Part shown: positions 42,011 to 52,879 of the stretch, piece after piece
Layout of the letters: every line of letters begins with the position of its first letter
Numbering within the stretch: the first letter of the stretch is position 1
Notes under the pieces: model-generated
What the model was told of the DNA's origin: nothing
The model's database searches: none
Seen by the model: only the letters and a program-made list of their open reading frames with translations
DNA from: Mesorhabditis belari
Taxonomy: Eukaryota > Nematoda > Chromadorea > Rhabditida > Rhabditidae
Direction of reading: 5' to 3'
Assembly (NCBI GenBank): GCA_958450365.1
Contig: CAUEEP010000089.1
Location: 248,001 to 312,000, forward strand
Length of the DNA: 64,000 bases
Position numbers and translations under genes: made by a program

Positions 42011-42237
42011 TTTTACAAGCTACATTCACATACACATTTGCTGTGGTGTTGATGGGGTATCTGTTCGCTTCAACGGGTAAATCCCGTGCCCGATGTCGAC
42101 CAAATTATAAGGATTTGGCGGGAGTTGCGTTCCCCAGCCGGCATTTGTCCAAGCGCCCAACCGAGCCGCTGCCGCGGTCGCATATTTGGGACTCCATCTC
42201 TAAGGTGGAGATAATCTCAGCGGTGAAAATGAGTAGG

Positions 42238-42395
42238 CTTGTTCCAAATGACGTCATGGGCCCGGGAGCATGTTTTAGAAGACATTATATGCTTTCTTGA
42301 CGCTATAAAGTCACTGTATCCACACTTTAGAAAGCAGATAATGTCATCTAAAACGTGCTTCCGGGCCTATGACGCCATTTGGAAGAAGCCTGAAA
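42238..42395. mobile_element. Short foldback element (MITE-like)
   Basis: Arms of about 58 bases (42,240-42,298 and 42,333-42,392): CCAAATGACGTCATGGGCCC at one end and its imperfect complement at the other. A small loop lies between. It is non-coding. Confidence 0.6.
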
Positions 42396-42771
42396 ATTTA
42401 AAAGTAAATGTTATAACCAAACCCACTATCTGGCACATTCTCAATGATTTTGGCCACGTTTTTGTGTCTGGTGGGGTGCCCGGCTTAAATTTCATTTGAA
42501 GGTTAGTAATCATCAACGAACATTGTGCTCATATTCATAGTCCCAAGTATAATTTGTCCACTTTTCTTTGCCAAGGGTCACATTTGAGCGAAAGCCATTG
42601 ATCGTCTAAAAAGAGTTAACCAAACGGCACCAATATCAAACCAATATAATTGAACTTTGAACAGCGGCTGGGAAAACGACTGAGGTTGGAGTAGCTGCAA
42701 GTTAAGAGTTAGCATAGCTCCACAGACGTAGTTGAAGACTTTAGCCTCAACCACACACCGTAGATGAATAT

Positions 42772-43121
42772 CGTAAATACTGCAATACTGCACCTGTCTA
42801 TGGGAGCGTTGCGTAGACTAAATTCACTTGCAAATTTACTCGCAAACCAACGCTCGGTTCTCGACACCAGTACGCTAATTTCTGCGCGGAAAAAGTGGCC
42901 AATAAGCCGATTTTTCATAATTTTTCGATCGTTTTGTTCTAAGCCCTGGTTAATGCTAAAACATATTTGTTATATCTCAAGCAAATCACCCATCCTTTCT
43001 ACCTTGATTTGATATCCAGGGGCGCAAAAACAAACGTATTGGTGCTGAGATATGAACGTTCATTTGAGAGTAAAGTTGGACTACGCGACACTCCTATAGG
43101 AGGGTACTATTGCAGTATTTA
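42772..43121. mobile_element. Degenerate Tigger-type non-autonomous element
   Basis: CGTAAATACTGCAATA at 42,772 and TATTGCAGTATTTA near 43,108-43,121 are inverted. The right end also has GGAGGGTACTATT, the subterminal word of the complete Tigger element. The interior encodes nothing recognisable. Confidence 0.6.
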
Positions 43122-43332
43122 GTAGCTTAGTCTTGCTTCAGTCAGTTTACCACACAGACCGCTGGCCTGTAAGCACGACGATTCAGTTGGACACTTCGAA
43201 CAAGTGACACCTTGGTTGTAGATCCTCTGCCCAACAATATTGCCACTGAAATGAAAAGTGCCGTACAGTTAAAATAGTCCCCAAAAAATGGATCATTTCT
43301 TTTGGCCGCTAAAGAGCAAACTCTATTTTTTG

Positions 43333-43535
43333 CTTCAAAGCTTCACATTCATTTTTGAAGATCTCCAATTGTGCATTATTTCCACAAAACATATATTTGA
43401 TGACAGCTGGGCTAAAAAAAGGAGCTACGGTACAATACAACCTCTACAAAAGACTAATTATTGAACATAGCATGGAATAGGTCAAAAATAACCAACGGTT
43501 TGTGTCCAATCAGTTCATACACTTGCCCAATTGCT
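43333..43535 (-). pseudogene. KIN fragment (exon 1 end and exon 2 start)
   Basis: About 43,497-43,535 reads IGQVYELIGHKP (P-loop tail) and 43,333-43,411 reads AVIKYMFCGN and FKNECEAL, with the usual intron between. Both ends are cut off. Confidence 0.75.
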
Positions 43536-43621
43536 CTATAAGCTTTAAAATAGGATCGCAGAGCTATCTAGCCTTATCTGAATAAATTAAGCTTGTTGTA
43601 TTTTTTAACATTTCCTTCTAG

Positions 43622-44398
43622 CGATATGGATGTTATCGTCCGTACTGACAGCTTGAACACGATCCAGGGATTGAAGAAACGTCGCAAGCTCAAAACAAAA
43701 GATCTTCGTAAAGGGTTTGGAATACTTAAAATCTTCAAATTTGGTCTTTTTTTCAGAATCGATTCGATCAAGAAGGTGGTATCAAATTACCCGAGAGGAG
43801 TCCTCTTTCAACATGTATATGGCCACAATGGCGACGCGGGAAATGAGATGATTAGGGTTTAATGTGGAGCCAGATCATGTGTCTTTTTAGGCTGATGCCA
43901 TGGCTTCTCGGGCAAGGAAAGGTTGCACGTCGGAAAAGGATTACCAGTTGGAGGAGACATTGGTTAAACGCGAGAAAAAGTGAGACTTGATTTCTTAATT
44001 TAAACTTTCTTCGAAAGTGCAGGAAAGGAATCCGATTGTTGAGAGACAAAAAAACTAAAGAAAGGGAAAATTTAGGGAAAACACCGTTTGACTTGTGCTA
44101 AATTAGTAATAAAATAACGGTTAAACTAAACTTAAAGTAGTTAAACTTCATAAAGAAAGTAATGTAATAAACAATGAGGCAACAATAAGGCTTATTCCTC
44201 TCTTAGTGGATTTCTGCATTCATTCCCAACTTGTTATTATTATTATTATTAATTGTTTGACTTCTTTTTTACAGATATTTGGCACACGGCAAAGAGAAAT
44301 CCCAATACAAGAAGGCTTTCGACCGCGATGGAAACCCAACTTCAAAACGATATGTATTCATCAAGCAAAATGGCGAAGCCGAAAAAAGCGATGAATAG
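43622..44398 (+). pseudogene. RNase H1-like C-terminal exons (partial gene)
   Basis: Exons: 43,622-43,714, 43,757-43,856, 43,891-43,979 and 44,275-44,398, in frame across all three introns. The protein reads DVIVRTDSLNTIQGLKKRRK (TDS carries the third RNase H catalytic Asp), then GVLFQHVYGHNGDAGNEMIR joined to ADAMASRARKG. This is the family's H-x-GH...GNE...AD block with the fourth catalytic Asp. A 40-residue tail of unknown role follows (YLAHGKEKSQYKKAFDRDG) to TAG at 44,396-44,398. The N-terminal half of the domain (first two catalytic residues) is missing; a kinase fragment lies in its place. It would degrade RNA of RNA-DNA hybrids if complete. Confidence 0.7.
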
Positions 44399-44633
44399 CC
44401 AAAAAAGATCGCTGCAAAATAACCTGTGATTTTTTTGATGCAGACCTGTTCATGATAATTCGAATAAATTTTGTATTGGGTCGTTTAAAAAATTATCCAA
44501 TTCAGTATCAAAATTTTTATTTACTGAAATGCCTGATCAAAGCTCACACAATCACAACAATGGTACAGATTCATAAGATTTTAGAGTAGCTACATTCAAA
44601 TTCGAGCTTCCATCGAGTTTAAAAAATTGTTTC
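44399..44633. other. Convergent 3' region
   Basis: Between the stop of the RNase H fragment and the stop of the F-box gene, which converge. It contains AATAAA at about 44,463 (plus). No gene. Confidence 0.4.
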
Positions 44634-46258
44634 TCAGCTCAGCAGCTCTTTAATGGGCCAAGTTTCCAAAATTTCTTCATCACGAAACTTGCGAAACCGC
44701 GAGTTGGGCAATGAAGAAACCGCTTTACGCAACCGTAATCGAGAGATCTCCTGCTCGTAATCGCAACCGTCTATGGGGGCCCACGAATAATCGAGGTAGT
44801 CGTTGTCGTAGTCCTCCAGCATCTCAAAACTGAAAGAAGATTAGTTAATCGCTTTTTAGAGAAGGTTCTCGTATCACATTGAACGACAAGAATACTGCTT
44901 TCCAACTCAATCCAAAAGAACTTACCAAAATTCCATAGCCTCCTCTTGTTCGATCCATAGGTGGAGCTTCTTCCCGAGAGAATTCCTAACAACTATAAAA
45001 TTGTTTAAAAAATCGAAACAATCGCTGTCGACCTTCGTTTCAAACTTGACATTCCAAGACAACATGGCAAAGAACTAAACGAGAACATCTCAAAAATTAG
45101 CTCTTTCACTCACCTCTCTGATGTTCAGGTCAGATCGAACCCATAGTCGTATCTTTGTCACTTCTCGGATTCCAGCTCCCCATTCGTTAAGAAATGAGGC
45201 GATTCCGGCAAATGTACAAGCAGTCACATCGCTCAGCATGAAATTCGGAGAGGCAAAATTCAACAGCACCTAAAAGCAAAGCAACAATTTGATTTAATCG
45301 TTGATGTTGTTACCAATCTCCACTGTTAATAAAAGATGAATTTCAGTTGCTTAGTAGGGATATTTAATTTCACTGACCTGGTCATCAAAGGACAAATTGC
45401 TCGCACAAATCGCCAGCCCCCGACGATCTCGAATGCATTTGTCTTGCCAGAACGACGACGTCAACAGGGTAGTTTCACCAAGAATCTGAACCGGTTAGTT
45501 GAGAAATAAAAACAAGATAGTAAACCGTCAATCCGAAGTTCTCTGGTTCAAGCTGAAGTAGCATAAGTCGTAGATCCTTCCAATCGAACTTTTGTCCCTC
45601 TGTGGTCACCAAAAGATTTTGGCATTTCACTTTGCATTCCTCAAACTTCTTCAGCAATTGATGAAACGTGGCGACGTCGAAATACTCAAGCTTCTAAAAG
45701 TTTTCATTACATTTGTTTGTACTCCAGTACACTCTGAGCGCAAAATTTTGAAAGCCGTACCAAATGGAGAGTTTTAATGGACATTCCTGGAAACATGTGA
45801 TTGAATCTTTCGAGTGCCTGCCTCAATGGAGCAGCTCCATACTTCATACGGCTCCAACCTTTTTCAATCGCGATAAAGATAGTTGGTTCAACCTAGAAGG
45901 CTAGTTAAAAAAGCATTTTCATTTGAAACTACCTCGTTATGATTATTAGTAAGAGGTTCAGGGTTGACCTTCATCTGGTCAATCGTCAGAGAATAAACTT
46001 GTACGGTGGGCAGCGATTTCCGATTCACATCAATACGTTGTTGAAAGAGACGCGAAATTCCCCGACATCTAAGCATCATCATTGATACTTTATAACACAG
46101 AAAAGCTACTTTTCAATTTGTAATCCTGACAAGTAATTTAGTACCCGAAGAAAGGGAACATCCGGGAGAACAGCAACGTCGAGGCGAGTTTCCTAAGATA
46201 TACAAGTTGTGATAAAAAATTTACACCTCACCGAACTACGAATTTCTTGGGCTTCCAT
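44634..46258 (-). CDS. F-box protein with nematode-type F-box-associated region
   Basis: Nine exons, all with GT-AG borders and matching phases: 46,232-46,258, 46,110-46,192, 45,933-46,068, 45,761-45,892, 45,526-45,693, 45,378-45,485, 45,114-45,269, 44,926-45,074 and 44,634-44,829, giving 384 residues. The F-box lies at about residues 15-50 (LPDVPFLRVLNYLSGLQIEK, then CRGISRLFQQR), the part that would bind a SKP1-type adaptor of an SCF ubiquitin ligase. The rest, with SIKTLHL, NLLVTTEG and then FDDQVLLNFASPNFMLSD and IASFLNEWGAG, resembles the FBA_2/FTH-type substrate regions of the large nematode F-box families. No stop or frameshift is seen, so this looks like a working gene. The target is unknown. 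Confidence 0.8.
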
Positions 46259-47126
46259 ACGAAAAATCCACCAATCACAACCAACGCTTGTAGAAAGTTG
46301 ATTATCTGAAAAAGAATAGCAAAAAGGGTCAACACATCTCCCTTGATTAAAACAATAAAAGTATTAAGAAACAGAAAACTAATGCTTGAGAAAACAAGGC
46401 CTTGCATTGCTTGGCCATAAAGGCGAATTCCGGCATTGAAAAACTACAGCTTAATTTTGAAAAAAACCATCATCGAGAAATCTGTGTAGTTCTGAAATAA
46501 AGAAGATCGCGCAAAGGTCAAAAGGTCTAAATTCCTTCAAACATTTTGGCTCTCCCATATTTGTATTCGACAGCAATAAAATATTCAGCTAATTGATTAA
46601 AAAGTTATGCTGGGAGACTGTTGATCGTTGTCGTACGTAAAAGCACCAAGGAACCACGAAGTTGAAGAAGTTTTTGATTTGCAACTATTCTCCGACCTGA
46701 TTGCGATTGGGGTTTTTCTGTTTCACTGATTGCAAATAGGCAGCTTATGAAAATTTCTTCGATGTTTAAGCAAAAGCAAGTCACACAATTTATTGCATTG
46801 AATACATATAGAATAAGTGAAGATCGGAAATGAGAAAAGGGAAAGCAAAAAATATAGTCACTTCATTGAACGATGTCAAAGAAAAAAAGACTATAAAAAA
46901 TTGCAAAAGGTTTTTGAAAGACAAAATGAGGTAAAAGTTACATGCAGTAAAAATATTGCGGATGAAAGACTACATTTTGTACAGGGGATTCAATAATTAC
47001 CGCGATTCTAAGTGTAGCACTCAGATATGCGAACATCTTGGCACGCGTTTCCTCGGACACGCAAATTTTTGTGAAGCTGGCCTTCACGTGAAGGCTTGTT
47101 GCAATCATCCTTCTTCGTCAGTCCTT
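46259..47126. other. No gene supported
   Basis: Upstream of the F-box gene, so it should contain its promoter. AT-rich; no exon with splice partners found. Confidence 0.35.
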
Positions 47127-47254
47127 CTTAAAACAGTCCCCTGGAAAATCTTGTCAAAGCCTCGGTTATATGGTTTGTCTCGATAAGAGAGGTGCGTTAA
47201 CGAGACAAGTTATATACCCGACTTTGGTAAGATTTTTCAAGGGACTATTTTAAG
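47127..47254. repeat. Imperfect inverted repeat
   Basis: Arms of about 57 bases start CTTAAAACAGTCCC and end GGGACTATTTTAAG. They include AAATCTTGTCAAAG paired with CTTTGGTAAGATTT. It is probably a small mobile element. Confidence 0.55.
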
Positions 47255-47529
47255 TTGTTGATGAGTATTTGGTATCAAATGAAAGCTAGAAACACCAGCT
47301 TTCCAATAAAGCAAAATTCAGGCATTTTCAAAATCTCTATGAAAGTCTATGAGGTTGTCTCGTTAACTCTCGTTATCTCGTTAGTCATGTCTAATGGATA
47401 CTGATGCAGCGAATAGTTGATCTTTGATAGAACTTCAATTTCAACTTTGTTTTTCAAGATTTTTCAAGAACAAGGTTGGAAATGACAACGTTTAGCGGAT
47501 AGCTCTTCATTTTGCCTAGCAGAAACATC

Positions 47530-47976
47530 TCACTCTTTGATGAATTTGTGCTCACGGATCATCGCCAATTGAACATGACGTGTTTGATGGAAAGTTTGCT
47601 CGTGATTCAACCCATCAAACATTCGCTCACCCTCTTGTTCTCCGATTTGGGAAGTGATCTGAAAATTTGAAATTTCAAATATAGTTTCAAATAAATATTA
47701 GTTCACAAATAGGTTTTATTACGCTCCGTACTCACCCCTCCGCACACCAAAAATCCGACAATTTGATCCATTTTACTGTTGATCGTATAGATATGTTGGC
47801 CTTCGTAGCGCTGAAGTGAGTTTATGTCCTGAATTTCAATTTTAACACGATGAATGATCTGAACGAACATTCAGGTATGAGCTTGTGTGAGGGCAATTTC
47901 CCGAATACAATCCATTTAACTGATTGCAAAGAGGCAATCCACCCAGGGCACATGCGGGCAACTGGAGACCGGTCAT
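47530..47976 (-). CDS. Small three-exon gene of unknown function (109 residues)
   Basis: Exons: 47,869-47,976, 47,736-47,828 and 47,530-47,658. All are multiples of three and joined in phase 0, with TGA at 47,530. The first codon is an ATG directly after TTCCAG, so the site may be a trans-splice acceptor or this may be an internal exon. The predicted product is Cys-containing at the start (LPACALGGLPLCNQ, GNCPHTSS). It then reads RYEGQHIYTINSKMDQIVGF and ends in a charged helix (TRHVQLAMIREHKFIKE). Intron 1 would be only 40 bases. I do not recognise the family. Confidence 0.45.
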
Positions 47977-47999
47977 CTGGAATTTTCCATTAGATTTAC

Positions 48000-48840
48000 A
48001 TTTGAAAATATTTCGTTGTCGTTAAGGACTCTATTGAGCAATAATCCGTTTTCTAAGCCATGGCACTTTCAAAAGCTACCGTAACCTTGTCTCTAGCCTT
48101 TTTACTGGCCTAATTCTATGCAGGATACGAAAAAGACAAAAAGTGTGGGAGATAAATTAGTTGCTAGACGCTATAAGATGCTATAAGATTCATATTCCAT
48201 AGACACAACTATGGAAATTCACGCATCATTTTATTTTACAATTTTTTTTTCGGCGATGAATGGATGAAATTCAATTTGGTTGCTTTTCATAGTTGTGTCT
48301 CTGGAATCTGCATGCTGTCTATGGAAATGGAAATGTCTATGGAATCTGCATGTCTATGGAATCAGAAGAATAAGGGAGAAAGATTGCCGCTTTTCCGATC
48401 CCTATCACTTCACTCCAAGAATCCTGATATGGATAGCCTAGTATTCCTCTTTGCCTTTGAGAACGCTCGCATATCATTGTACTCATTCACCGAACCAGAT
48501 TTCCCCTTCACATTTGGATAATCAATGTGAAGGAGAACATAAATGAAGCGCTCAAAATGAAATCTAAATGTGCTTTTTCTCGTGCATTACCCAATCTTTA
48601 TACGTTTTGCTAGAATTTATCCTTTTGTAAGTTTCATCGCGACAAAAAACAATACAAACACAGAAATTATGGATAGGTATATCACAGTACTTCAAAAACA
48701 CATTAACTTGAGATATTTGCGAAAAACTATCAGAAAACACACGTAAGCTTAGCCAATGCACATAAAGTAACCAATGATTAAAATAGTTTTTAAAAACAAA
48801 ATTGAAACCGCTAATCTCATCGAAGAATGCCGCAATTCTG
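48000..48840. other. No gene supported; short repeats
   Basis: Contains repeated TCTATGGAATCTGCATG words (about 48,298-48,362) and simple AT-rich sequence downstream of the SLY1 exons. Confidence 0.35.
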
Positions 48841-49203
48841 TTAAAGTTGTCCACCAAGCCGTGAAAGCTAAAAAACAAAGTTGAATATGATTGAAGCCGA
48901 AATTATACCTGTTCGATAAACTGCGATGGGCTAACAAGTTCAGTGCAACCATAAGTCACACGTTGAACTCCTTTATCGCGTCCCCATTCAACAAGATTTT
49001 CATACTCCACGTAATTTCCGCCCCCGACCACGAAAAGAATGACATCCGCCGGAAGATAAGGTCGCAATTTCATCGATCTGAAATAAAAAATAAAAGTTCC
49101 ACTGTTAATAAACGCACTCTTTGCTTGGCTGATGCATCATTTTCGGATCGAAATAGCGTAAATTATCTTCGGCTTGTGTTTGACTGCTTGCCATCGAACT
49201 CAT
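48841..49203 (-). pseudogene. SCFD1: SLY1/SCFD1 (Sec1/Munc18 family) C-terminal exons
   Basis: Minus-strand exons: 49,118 to about 49,203 (EDNLRYFDPKM), 48,909-49,077 (VILFVVGGGNYVEYENLVEW, VTYGCTELVSPSQFIEQ) and 48,841-48,867 (LSRLGGQL then stop). They join in frame. The YFDPKM, FVVGGGNYxEYxNL and YGxxEL...QF motifs are the hallmark C-terminus of SLY1/SCFD1, a SNARE regulator of ER-Golgi traffic. Upstream of the YFDPKM exon I find no credible acceptor or further SLY1 exons within several hundred bases. This is therefore either a broken copy or the end of a gene with very long introns. The exons themselves show no damage. Confidence 0.75.
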
Positions 49204-49540
49204 TCCTACTATTACCGAGATGAGTTAGAATGGCAGCCACTTCTAGATAGCATAGGTCGTGGGCCTCTCCAACTTTGTAAATTTTAGCCGGGTGCCCGTT
49301 TGCTGGCCTTGAAAAATTTGTTGGTAAGGCTGGCTCTGTTAAACTTGAATCAAAAACTAAAACATTGTCTTCTTGGTTGAGAGCTTCCTGAAAGTTTATT
49401 TACTTCTTGGCTAAAAAACTCGTAATCACAAATTTGGATATTTGCCCAAAAGTTGAAAGAAACTTATTTTTTTGTCTTATTTGTCTGCACCAACTTTTGT
49501 TCTTTCGTTTCTTTCGTTCTTTCGTTGTCGAATTCGTTCT
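49204..49540. other. No gene supported
   Basis: Lies immediately upstream of the SLY1 exons. It has a minus-strand open stretch (VGEAHDLCYLEVAAILTHLG) that I cannot connect to SLY1 or any family. Confidence 0.3.
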
Positions 49541-50215
49541 TTCTTGATGCCACGTGTTTTTTTCTTTTTCTTCGAATGAATAAAGTATTTATTCAAATAG
49601 AGCATTGAAATATCTACAAAAACGTCCATAAAACGTACTTTATTATCAAGTTACAAGTTGGGAAGTTACATGGATTGTATAAGCTCAAATAGAGATCTGA
49701 CTTTTCAATTCATGGAACATCGATTTTTATTTCTTTGCTGTAAAAATCTCTTAGATATTCCATTTTTGATTCTCTTGGATCATCCAAATAATTAAGAAAA
49801 TGGGGAAAGTATTCCTGGATTGGATTTCAAGAAGAAATTTTATCATATTGATGTTGGAGTATTAAGAGAACACTTTCAAGAGGCAAATCTCAATCAGAGA
49901 GTCTATAAAGGATGATGGATATACACCCTACATCCGCTTGATTGTTTATCAAGGGAATCCAAAAACAGAATGGCTTGAGTTTAGGAAAGTGCCGTATAGC
50001 CAATTCACGAACCCACAGTCGTTGAAGATAAAGAAGTTACCTAGGAGAAAGAGCAAGGAAAAAAAATGCTGATTGCTCTGTATTCTAACCGTAGTCTTCC
50101 CGACTTCACAATTTCTCGATTTTGTATTTTACTTGTGAAGTTTTGGAAATTTATGTCTTTATGCTACTTGTTTTCTTTAATTTTTTCCAGATCAATAAAG
50201 TGCTTATCTAAAACA
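49540..50215 (+). pseudogene. Two KAP 3'-end fragments in tandem
   Basis: 49,540-49,640 is a KAP 3' trailer with GAATGAATAAAG. From 49,660 a second, partial KAP reads FLFLCCKNLLDIPFLILLDHP and NN, a TAA, then IDVGVLREHFQEANL and IRLIVYQGNPKTEWLEF with several frame breaks. Its trailer contains AATAAA near 50,195. It cannot encode KAP. Confidence 0.75.
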
Positions 50216-50224
50216 GAACGTTCT

Positions 50225-50540
50225 TTATTCTTGAACTTTTTACAAAACCATCCATAAAACGTTCTTTGTGCCCCCTCTCCGTAATAAATGCAATTTTCAG
50301 ATCAACACACACAAATAAGAGAAATCAGATTTTCACCAAAAGGGGAATTGGAATGGAACTTTTATAATCTTCACAAACATTTTCAAACTTATTCTAAAAA
50401 ATTAAACATGACTATGTTTAATGTGTCCAAACCTAGGCACTACTTAATATTAGTTTTTCCACTATTTCCTCTGACTTTTGAACGGATTTCTGTTTCTTTT
50501 TCGTTTTGTAGATATTCATTAACATCCATAGTCAAATAAA
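50225..50540 (+). repeat. KAP 3' flank repeat
   Basis: The CATAAAACGTTCTTTGTGCCCCC and ACACACAAATAAGAGAAA block follows the KAP fragment, as at 16.6 and 60.2 kb. Confidence 0.6.
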
Positions 50541-50544
50541 TTTA

Positions 50545-50700
50545 TTGGATATGGTTGGATCTGAAGAAAGGAAATATATCATGAAGATAGAGTTTGGAAT
50601 ATCGTCTCTAGAATAATGCGAGATAAACTCGGAACACCAAATCCTGTTGAAAGTGACAAATTCTACAAAGAAGCGCCAAGTACTGTTTCAAGATTCAAAG
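50545..50700 (+). pseudogene. KAP 5' fragment
   Basis: Matches KAP codons for MVESEERKY through IMRDKLGT and EAPSTVSRFKD. It begins and ends abruptly and contains a frame slip after ERKY. Confidence 0.7.
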
Positions 50701-50929
50701 ATCGACATGTGCAAACTGGTTTGTTAAATTCCGTTCTGGGGTTGAACCTTCAAAGTCGAACGGAGGGTCATCCAGGCTTTCTTTTCGCGAAATAGCAGAA
50801 GAGTTATCAGTTGACCATCCAATAAGACTCGAACATTGCACACAGTTGGGTTTAAACCGTATTAGAGACTTGGATTCCACATGATTTAGTGAACACCCAA
50901 AAATGGCAATGTGTCAGAAATCAGTGCTG

Positions 50930-51213
50930 ATCGGTAACTCCGTGACACTTGTTTTTCTTGAAAGCTTTCATTCCTAAGCGTTTTCGAACGATTCGATGCA
51001 TCGAAGTCACAGGAACTTTCATTTCACGAGCCATTTGACGAACAGATCTCTCCGGGTTGGGCCTTATTCTCTCGCGAACGTTCTTGATAACAGTCTTAAC
51101 AGCCGAAGTTACACGTCTTCCACGTCCCTTTCGATCCTGATTTGTTCCAAGAGACTTAAAACGTTTGTATGTTCACAAAACAAATTGTTTTGTCACTCTT
51201 AGTTGTTGACGGA
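50930..51213 (-). repeat. Inverted duplicate of the maT transposase 5' part
   Basis: This 284-base stretch is the reverse complement of 51,513-51,796. It encodes, on the minus strand, the same N-terminal transposase segment (LGTNQDRKGRGRRVTSAV). A 299-base spacer separates the arms. Confidence 0.85.
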
Positions 51214-51487
51214 TGTTTTTTAAACTGCTTTTCATAGAGATCTTTACTTTTAACTATTAGTTTGGAAAGAGAGTTCTCGGAAAAAGTTTGACTGGAATTT
51301 TCTTTGGGTTAATTGAGTGTTCAACAAACAGCAAAATTAGATCTTAAAAAGCAAAAGTGAAAATTTTGAACTTCTCATGGTTTTCCTTCATGTGGGTGAA
51401 AGTTTCGCAAAATTTTAGAAATAGTTATTTTCAAATTTTCTACTTGAATTTGATTAGAATTGGACGCAGGAATTCATTTCTCTTCAC

Positions 51488-52545
51488 ACGAAAGGTGTTC
51501 CAGCATGGTCGATCCGTCAACAACTAAGAGTGACAAAACAATTTGTTTTGTGAACATACAAACGTTTTAAGTCTCTTGGAACAAATCAGGATCGAAAGGG
51601 ACGTGGAAGACGTGTAACTTCGGCTGTTAAGACTGTTATCAAGAACGTTCGCGAGAGAATAAGGCCCAACCCGGAGAGATCTGTTCGTCAAATGGCTCGT
51701 GAAATGAAAGTTCCTGTGACTTCGATGCATCGAATCGTTCGAAAATGCTTAGGAATGAAAGCTTTCAAGAAAAACAAGTGTCACGGAGTTACCGATGCTG
51801 CAAAAATTAAGAGAGAACAGCGTTGTGCTCAACTTCTTGCTCGGTTTCCTGAAAAAGCTCAGGAAAAGCAGGATTCTTTTCACCGATGAGAAAGTTTTTA
51901 TGGGTCCAGAAAGTGTTGAACAAGCAAAGCGATCGAATTTACGGCATTCCACACAAATCAGTTTCGCATTCTTTTCATCCGACCTCGGTGATGGTTTTTG
52001 CTGGGATCACTGACGACGGAAAAACTCCCTTAATCTTCGTTCCTGCTGGTGTCAAGATCGATGCGAATAACTATTTGGATGTCCTGAGAAACGAAGCTCT
52101 ACCATGGAGCAAAGTATCAACAAGACGGAGCTCCGGCCCATAAGGCCCGTTCAGTTCAGGATTGATCGGACAAGAATTTTCCAGCCTTTACGGATTCAAC
52201 GAATGGCCACCAATGTCGCCTGACCTAAATCTGCTTGACTACAGCGTCTGGGCCGTATTAGAAGCTAAGGTTTGTCAAAAACCGCACAAACCTCTTGATT
52301 CTTTGAAGAATGCTCTTCAAAAAGCATGGGATGAATTGGATCTCCCCTGCTTGCGTGCCACGGTCGACGACTTTCCGAAGCGCCTTCAGCTGTGTCAACG
52401 CGAAAGGAGGAGCTATCCAATAATTGTTGTTTTTCCATTACTTTACTATCTAATTTGTTAAAAATAAAAGTTTCATCACAAGTTTTATACTAAAAAGACT
52501 TTTTTCAAGCTAGTTATCCGGCATCAGTAATTGTGGAACACCCTG
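51488..52545 (+). mobile_element. maT-type (DD37D) mariner element
   Basis: The right terminus TTGTGGAACACCCTG ends at 52,545 with TA after it. The left terminus is weak (AAGGTGTTCCAGC near 51,491). It contains one decayed transposase. The 3' half is duplicated at 28.3 kb. Confidence 0.75.
51509..52415 (+). pseudogene. maT mariner transposase, frameshifted
   Basis: Segments in changing frames: STTKSDKT, then LGTNQDRKGRGRRVTSAVKT with RERIRPNPERSVRQMAREMK (helix-turn-helix region), ILFTDEKVF (first Asp), then SFHPTSVMVFAGITDDGKTP, QQDGAPAHKA (second Asp) and SPDLNLLDYSVW (third Asp), and DSLKNALQKAWDELD. Counting from the second Asp to the Asp of NLLD, with one lost base near 52,166 restored, gives 37 residues between, the DD37D spacing of maT elements. 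At least four frameshifts make it inactive. Confidence 0.8.
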
Positions 52546-52879
52546 TAAATTGCCTAAGTCATCCAGCGCTATTAGTTAGCCAAAGAAAATGAGACTAGCT
52601 ATGTTCATTTTTGTTGCAGAACAGGGTATAATATTTCTTTTATTGCCGTAGCTATTCAGAAAAACACAAAAAGATTGAAAATGATCAGAATGGAGAGTTT
52701 GTTTTGCAGATAAAGGGATAAACGCTCGTTAAAATGAATCTCCAAGTTCCGCTAGTGCCGGAGATCTGAAAGAGACTCGTCGTTGATATGGAAATTCTCA
52801 TGTCGCAAGATTAAAGCCATTCAATGATCACGATAATATGGGTTCGCAAACTCGATGGAAATTTGGTCTGCGATGGAAA

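Noticed and set aside
41914..42300. 128-codon plus-strand ORF
   Set aside because: It runs through an inverted repeat and into the arm of a foldback element, has no splice support and no recognisable domain.
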